Assembly (NCBI GenBank): GCA_019414325.1
Contig: DXMG01000045.1
Coordinates: forward strand, 1-15,964
Direction: 5' to 3'
DNA: 15,964 bases
Source: Collinsella sp.
GTDB lineage: Bacteria > Actinomycetota > Coriobacteriia > Coriobacteriales > Coriobacteriaceae
The position numbers and the translations under genes are program-made. Shown here piece by piece: positions 12,579 to 15,964 of the stretch. How positions within the stretch are numbered: the stretch's first letter is position 1; each line of letters opens with the position of its first letter. The notes below the pieces were generated by a model, which ran no database searches, had not been told where the DNA came from, and saw only the letters and a program-made list of their open reading frames with translations.

Positions 12579-13007
12579 CTACTCAGCGATGGTGACGCCC
12601 ATGGAACGGGCGGTACCGGCGATGATCTTCTTGGCGGCGTCAATGTCGTTGGCATTGAGGTCCGGCATCTTGATCTCGGCGATCTTGGTGAGCTGCTCCT
12701 GGGAGAGCTGACCGACCTTGTCGGCCTGGGGCTTAGCGGAACCAGACTTGAGGTTCAGCTCCTTCTTGATGAGGTGAGCCGCCGGCGGGGTCTTGGTGAT
12801 GAAGGAGAAGGACTTATCCTCGAAGACAGTGATCTCAACGGGGATGATGTCGCCCTTCTTGTCCTGCGTCTCGGCGTTAAAGGCCTGGCAGAACTGCATG
12901 ATGTTCACGCCAGCTGCGCCCAGGGCGGGGCCGACGGGAGGAGCGGGGTTAGCTGCACCAGCAGGAATCTGGAGCTTAATGACGTTGGCAACCTTCTTCT
13001 CAGCCAT
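12579..13007 (-). CDS. rplK: 50S ribosomal protein L11
   Basis: A 142-residue ribosomal protein at the GTPase-associated centre; it binds the thiostrepton loop of 23S rRNA and is needed for the stringent response through RelA. The N-terminal domain reads VANVIKLQIPAGAANPAPPVGPALGAAGVNIMQFCQAFNA, with the conserved Pro-rich PAPPVGPALG turn, and the C-terminal rRNA-binding domain ends GTARSMGVTI. The start at 13007 lies 6 nt after AAAGGA; the ATG two codons earlier would abut that site. It lies between nusG (120-nt spacer, no clear promoter) and rplA, the common bacterial order. Confidence 0.97.
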   Translation of the reverse strand: MAEKKVANVIKLQIPAGAANPAPPVGPALGAAGVNIMQFCQAFNAETQDKKGDIIPVEITVFEDKSFSFITKTPPAAHLIKKELNLKSGSAKPQADKVGQLSQEQLTKIAEIKMPDLNANDIDAAKKIIAGTARSMGVTIAE

Positions 13008-13127
13008 GGTCATTCCTTTCGAATCACGAGTGTGAAGTACTTGCTATATCGTAAGCACGCACGTGTTAGAAGCACTCCTGAGATGAGCAGTCACAGAAGA
13101 AGCACGCTCGCGCGAACGGACGAAAAC

Positions 13128-13664
13128 TTAAGCGATGACAGCAACCTGGTTAAAGTCGAGCTCGACCGGCGTCTCACGGCCAAAGATCATCAGGGTGACC
13201 TTCAGCTTGCCTGCCTCGGTGTTAACCTCGGAGACCTTGCCATCAAAGTCGGTAAGCGGGCCATCGGTGACGCGGACGGACGTGCCGACCTCAATATCAA
13301 CCGAGGTGCGCTTGGGCGAATCGCCCTTACCGGGACGACGAGTCATCTTATTGTACTCGTCGCGGGAAAGCGGAGCGGGCTTGCCATTGCCGCCCAGGAA
13401 ACCGGTGACACCGGGCGTGTTGCGAACACACGTCCACGCATCGTCATCCATCTCCATGCGAACCAGGACATAACCCGGGAAAATCTTGGAATCCTTGGTC
13501 TCGCGCTTGCCACCCTCTTTGATCTCGGTGACGCGCTCCATAGGAATCTCGATATCAAAGATACGGTCCTGCATGCCCATGGTCTCGATGCGATGCTCGA
13601 GATCGGACTTAACGCGGTTCTCGTATCCAGAGTAAGTGTGAACGACGTACCAACGCTTAGACAT
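13128..13664 (-). CDS. nusG: Transcription termination/antitermination factor NusG
   Basis: A 178-residue elongation factor that binds RNA polymerase across the clamp and links it to Rho or to the leading ribosome through S10. The NGN domain (about 1-110) has the classic start RWYVVHTYSGYENRV and the core IFPGYVLVRM (61-70). The KOW domain is at about 125-178 (VRVTDGPLTDFDGKVSEVNTEAGKLKV). Many actinobacterial NusG proteins carry a long acidic N-terminal extension; this one does not. It starts 3 bp after the secE stop, and its ribosome site, GAGGGG, is formed by the last codons of secE, so translation is coupled. Confidence 0.97.
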   Translation of the reverse strand: MSKRWYVVHTYSGYENRVKSDLEHRIETMGMQDRIFDIEIPMERVTEIKEGGKRETKDSKIFPGYVLVRMEMDDDAWTCVRNTPGVTGFLGGNGKPAPLSRDEYNKMTRRPGKGDSPKRTSVDIEVGTSVRVTDGPLTDFDGKVSEVNTEAGKLKVTLMIFGRETPVELDFNQVAVIA

Positions 13665-13667
13665 GGT

Positions 13668-14006
13668 TTAGCCCCTCAATCCAGAGAACAGAGCAAGAGC
13701 CTCGCCAAAGCCAGCATCGAGCAGAGCGATGACGACGCCGACGACGATCAGAGAAGCGCAAACGACGACCGAGTAGTTCACGAGCTCCTTCTTATCGGGC
13801 CACGTGACACGCTTCATCTCGGACTTCACCGAAGCGAAATACTTCTTGGTGCGGGCGAAGAAACCAGGCTTCTCGTTCTTCTTGGACTTCGCAGCCTTCT
13901 CGCTCTTCTTGGCAACGGCCTTCTTGGCCTCAACCTTGGAGTTGGCGGCAGCTTTGTTGGCAGGCGCCTGCTGCTGTGCCTTCTTCTTGTTCTTCTTGTT
14001 GGCCAT
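13668..14006 (-). CDS. secE: Preprotein translocase subunit SecE
   Basis: A 112-residue essential clamp subunit of the SecYEG channel. The first ~46 residues are a Lys/Ala-rich, probably disordered, cytoplasmic extension. The amphipathic helix motif EVKRVTWP appears as EMKRVTWPDKKEL (63-75), followed by one transmembrane helix at about 77-97. The start at 14006 lies 7 nt after GGAGGT. Order rpmG, tRNA-Trp, secE, nusG matches many bacteria. A terminator-like hairpin lies between the tRNA and this gene. Confidence 0.95.
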   Translation of the reverse strand: MANKKNKKKAQQQAPANKAAANSKVEAKKAVAKKSEKAAKSKKNEKPGFFARTKKYFASVKSEMKRVTWPDKKELVNYSVVVCASLIVVGVVIALLDAGFGEALALFSGLRG

Positions 14007-14045
14007 TTGGGTTACCTCCGCGCAATGCGCTTATACATGAGTAAA

Positions 14046-14073
14046 CCGTAAGCCCCCAAATGGGAGCTTACGG
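14046..14073 (-). terminator. Terminator-like hairpin between tRNA-Trp and secE
   Basis: CCGTAAGC (14046-14053) pairs with GCTTACGG (14066-14073), extended inward by CCC/GGG past one mismatch. On the minus strand it is followed by TTTACTC, a weak T run. It could give partial termination or mark a processing site for the tRNA 3' end. Confidence 0.6.
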
Positions 14074-14082
14074 AATAATGAC

Positions 14083-14158
14083 TGGCACGCCAGGAAGGAC
14101 TCGAACCCTCAACACTCGGTTTTGGAGACCGATGCTCTACCAATTGAACTACTGGCGT
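14083..14158 (-). tRNA. trnW: tRNA-Trp (anticodon CCA)
   Basis: Cloverleaf on the minus strand: acceptor ACGCCAG (14158-14152) with CTGGCGT, D arm with AGTTCAATTGGTAGAGC, anticodon loop CTCCAAA with CCA, T arm GGTTCGAGTCC, discriminator G and an encoded CCA end at 14085-14083. It lies between rpmG and secE and is probably cut from their shared transcript. Confidence 0.96.
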
Positions 14159-14171
14159 ATGTAACTAGAGA

Positions 14172-14321
14172 CTAGCGAGTCTCTTTGTGCAGCGTGTGGT
14201 GACGGCACCAGGGGCAATACTTCTTGATCTCCATACGATCAGGCATGTTCGCCTTGTTCTTGGTGGTCGTATAGTTGCGGCGCTTGCACTCAGTGCACGC
14301 AAGAGTAACTAGAGTACGCAT
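14172..14321 (-). CDS. rpmG: 50S ribosomal protein L33
   Basis: A 49-residue protein of the large subunit near the E site. It reads MRTLVTLACTECKRRNY...PDRMEIKKYCPWCRHHTLHKETR. Two CxxC pairs (C9/C12 and C36/C39) form a zinc ribbon, so this is the zinc-binding form. The ribosome site is modest: CAGGA 4 nt upstream or AAAGG 10 nt upstream of the ATG. First gene after the TTGACA promoter, 13 bp before tRNA-Trp. Confidence 0.96.
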   Translation of the reverse strand: MRTLVTLACTECKRRNYTTTKNKANMPDRMEIKKYCPWCRHHTLHKETR

Positions 14322-14366
14322 GTATCCTGAACCTTTCATATCCGCCCCGTACGGGCACGAGATGGT

Positions 14367-14396
14367 ACTTTATCAGCTCTATGTAAGTGCTGTCAA
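14367..14396 (-). promoter_or_regulatory. Promoter of the rpmG-tRNA-Trp-secE-nusG operon
   Basis: TTGACA (14396-14391), 18-nt spacer, TAAAGT (14372-14367). The -35 is a perfect match and the -10 matches at four of six. It would give a leader of about 40 nt before rpmG. It is the clearest housekeeping promoter in the window. Confidence 0.8.
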
Positions 14397-14418
14397 TGAA
14401 AACCTCGAATCAATTGGT

Positions 14419-14533
14419 TCTCGCTGGATCCATTCATATTTGGAACACATCAATGAAGCCAGCGAGATCTAATCGATCCCTCACGCTCGGCTTAAGGGCG
14501 AGCGAAGCGTAATCGGCGGGGAATAAGTCCCGC
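14419..14533. repeat. Cluster of three dyads upstream of the rpmG promoter
   Basis: TCTCGCTGG (14419-14427) pairs with CCAGCGAGA (14459-14467), with a nested TTCAT/ATGAA inside. CGCTCG (14484-14489) pairs with CGAGCG (14499-14504). GCGGG (14516-14520) pairs with CCCGC near 14533. No gene is supported here on either strand. None has a clear T tract. Confidence 0.55.
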
Positions 14534-14536
14534 GTA

Positions 14537-14571
14537 GAAAAGAACCCGGCACCCTATAAGTGCCGGGTTCT
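14537..14571 (-). terminator. Terminator of tuf
   Basis: A perfect 12-bp stem, AGAACCCGGCAC (14541-14552) with GTGCCGGGTTCT (14560-14571), loop of 7 nt, followed on the minus strand by TTTC. It lies 30 nt after the tuf stop. Confidence 0.88.
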
Positions 14572-14600
14572 CTCTAAGTCAGCTATATCAAAGAGCTAAT

Positions 14601-15791
14601 TTACTCAATGATCGTGGAGACGATGCCCGAACCAACGGTGTGGCCACCCTCGCGGATAGCGAAGCGCAGGCCCTCCTCCATGGCGATCGGGTGAATGAGG
14701 TCGCCCTCGATGGTGATGTGGTCACCAGGCATAGCCATCTCGGTGCCCTCGGGGAGCTTGACCGTACCGGTAACGTCGGTGGTACGGAAGTAGAACTGAG
14801 GACGATAACCATCGAAGAACGGGGTGTGACGGCCGCCCTCCTCCTTGGTCAGAACGTAAATCTCGCCGGTGAACTTGGTGTGCGGGGTAACCGAACCGGG
14901 CTTGCAGAGAACCTGGCCGCGCTCGATGTCCTCGCGTTTGATGCCGCGGAGCAGCAGACCGACGTTGTCGCCAGCCTCGCAGAAGTCCATGGACTTACGG
15001 AACATCTCGATACCGGTAACGACAGTGTTCTGGGTATCCTTGATGCCGACGATCTCGACGGGCTCGTTGAGCTTGAGCTCACCGCGCTCGACACGGCCGG
15101 TAGCAACGGTACCACGGCCGGAGATGGTCATAACGTCCTCAACGGCCATCAGGAAGGGGAGGTCGTTGTTACGAGCAGGCGTCGGGATGTACTCGTCGAC
15201 GGCGTTCATGAGCTCGCGGATAGCGTCCATCCACTTGGCGTCGCCCTCGAGAGCGCCCAGAGCGGAACCACGGATGACGGGGATGTCGTCGCCGGGGAAA
15301 TCGTACTCGGAGAGGAGCTCACGGGTCTCCATCTCGACGAGGTCGATGAGCTCGTCATCGTCAACCATGTCGCACTTGTTCAGGAAGACGACGATGTAGG
15401 GAACGCCGACCTGACGGGCGAGCAGGATGTGCTCACGGGTCTGAGCCATGGGGCCGTCGGTAGCAGCGATGACCAGGATAGCGCCGTCCATCTGAGCAGC
15501 ACCGGTGATCATGTTCTTGACGTAGTCAGCGTGGCCCGGGCAGTCAACGTGAGCGTAGTGACGGGCAGCAGTCTCGTACTCAACGTGGGAGACGGAGATC
15601 GTGATGCCGCGCTCGCGCTCCTCGGGAGCCTTGTCGATGTTCTCGAACGCAGTGAAGTCAGCCTTGCAGCCCTCGGTCTCGGAGAGAACCTTGGTGATGG
15701 CGGCGGTCAGGGTGGTCTTGCCGTGGTCGACGTGACCAATGGTGCCGATGTTAACATGCGGCTTAGTGCGCTCAAACTTCTCTTTGGCCAT
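14601..15791 (-). CDS. tuf: Elongation factor Tu
   Basis: A 396-residue GTPase that delivers aminoacyl-tRNA to the ribosome. G-domain motifs are complete: GHVDHGKT (19-26), RGITIS switch (60-65), DCPGH (82-86), NKCD (137-140) and SAL (174-176). Domains 2 and 3 follow with typical runs (GRGTVATGRVERG, CKPGSVTPHTKF, TDVTGT, LRFAIREGGHTVGSG). AGGAGG lies 5 nt before the ATG. It is downstream of tRNA-Met rather than of rpsL-rpsG-fusA, with its own promoter-like site and terminator, so it may be monocistronic or read from the tRNA. The message leader contains a small hairpin (15814-15828). Confidence 0.98.
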   Translation of the reverse strand: MAKEKFERTKPHVNIGTIGHVDHGKTTLTAAITKVLSETEGCKADFTAFENIDKAPEERERGITISVSHVEYETAARHYAHVDCPGHADYVKNMITGAAQMDGAILVIAATDGPMAQTREHILLARQVGVPYIVVFLNKCDMVDDDELIDLVEMETRELLSEYDFPGDDIPVIRGSALGALEGDAKWMDAIRELMNAVDEYIPTPARNNDLPFLMAVEDVMTISGRGTVATGRVERGELKLNEPVEIVGIKDTQNTVVTGIEMFRKSMDFCEAGDNVGLLLRGIKREDIERGQVLCKPGSVTPHTKFTGEIYVLTKEEGGRHTPFFDGYRPQFYFRTTDVTGTVKLPEGTEMAMPGDHITIEGDLIHPIAMEEGLRFAIREGGHTVGSGIVSTIIE

Positions 15792-15834
15792 AAAGCCCTC
15801 CTCTTAACAGGTCGTCCCCGGACGGGACTTTGCC

Positions 15835-15843
15835 TTTATACCA
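15835..15843 (-). promoter_or_regulatory. Extended -10 promoter of tuf
   Basis: TGGTATAAA on the minus strand is an extended -10 (TGn plus TATAAA, five of six). No good -35 is found at 16-18 nt. Transcription would begin near 15828, about 37 nt before the tuf ATG. The -10 overlaps the left arm of the dyad 15839-15892. Confidence 0.5.
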
Positions 15844-15892
15844 TAGTGGCCTCTCAACATACTATTGAGAAGCCACCGTGTTACCTATGGTA
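15839..15892. promoter_or_regulatory. Nested dyad between tRNA-Met and tuf
   Basis: Outer arms TACCATAG (15839-15846) and CTATGGTA (15885-15892) are perfect; the right arm includes the tRNA CCA end. Inside, GTGGC-TCTCAA (15846-15857) pairs with TTGAGA-GCCAC (15865-15876) past one C-A mismatch. There is no T tract. It could be a tRNA processing signal or an operator over the tuf promoter. Confidence 0.6.
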
Positions 15893-15964
15893 GCGGTGAC
15901 TGGATTCGAACCAGTGACGCCACGGGTATGAACCGTGTGCTCTAACCAACTGAGCTACACCGCC
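15888..15964 (-). tRNA. trnM: tRNA-Met (anticodon CAT), ends exactly at the window edge
   Basis: Minus-strand cloverleaf beginning GGCGGTGTAGCTCAG at 15964: acceptor GGCGGTG with CACCGCT (one G-U at the first pair), anticodon loop TTCATAC with CAT, T arm CTGGTTCGAATCCAG, discriminator A and encoded CCA (15890-15888). The sequence resembles elongator Met rather than initiator, because the first pair is G-U and the anticodon stem lacks three G-C pairs; an Ile-lysidine tRNA is less likely. Confidence 0.93.

Noticed and set aside
11946..14051. A 701-codon open frame on the plus strand across rplA, rplK, nusG and secE
   Set aside because: It is antisense to four well-recognised genes, has no homology and results from GC-rich codon bias.
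14640..15893. A 417-codon plus-strand open frame over tuf
   Set aside because: Antisense shadow of EF-Tu, which has all G-domain motifs on the minus strand.

Overview
The window looks like a high-GC Coriobacteriia chromosome, most probably Collinsella or a close relative. This placement is inferred from protein families I recognise and from GGGACAGGCACC-loop hairpins at gene ends; I ran no search. It has two halves. Genes on the plus strand run from 1 to about 9.8 kb and are mostly metabolic, transport and regulatory. Genes on the minus strand run from about 10.1 kb to the end: a wrecked leucine operon followed by translation and transcription housekeeping genes.

Layout, plus strand: a WYL-like helix-turn-helix regulator (233-1018); a three-gene ABC importer of the TrpX-like/ABC_sub_bind type with lipoprotein, permease and ATPase (1179-4074); a short secreted-peptide ORF overlapping an MscS-family channel (4230-5175); a two-gene unit of a cytoplasmic ParB-like/BMP-like fusion protein and a metallophosphoesterase joined by an ATGA overlap (5269-7892); and an ECF sigma factor overlapping a membrane-anchored DUF4179-like partner (8125-9796). 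Strong hairpins end nearly every unit. Four of them, plus one beside the leu leader, belong to one dispersed family whose stems covary.

Layout, minus strand (read right to left): tRNA-Met(CAT); tuf; its terminator; a spacer of stacked dyads; then a probable operon from a TTGACA promoter through rpmG, tRNA-Trp, secE, nusG, rplK and rplA to a strong terminator. Next comes a complete leucine attenuator: a 19-residue leader peptide with five Leu codons, four of them CTA, plus mutually exclusive 1:2, 2:3 and 3:4 pairings. It sits in front of a dead structural region. leuA has lost its ATG, its catalytic Arg codon and its reading frame (internal TGA), and it runs directly into the C-terminal part of leuB. 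leuC, leuD, the rest of leuA and the start of leuB are absent, so one deletion probably removed the centre of a leuACDB operon.

Points most worth a second look: (1) the leuA'-'leuB deletion scar behind an intact attenuator; (2) the covarying hairpin family, whose loop can pair with a downstream tail in two copies (possible pseudoknot); (3) the ParB-like/BMP-like protein plus DxE metallophosphoesterase pair, an apparently conserved intracellular system of unknown function; (4) twin long-arm dyads at 9981-10122; (5) hairpins between tRNA-Met and tuf, between tRNA-Trp and secE, and between rplK and rplA that may tune the housekeeping genes.
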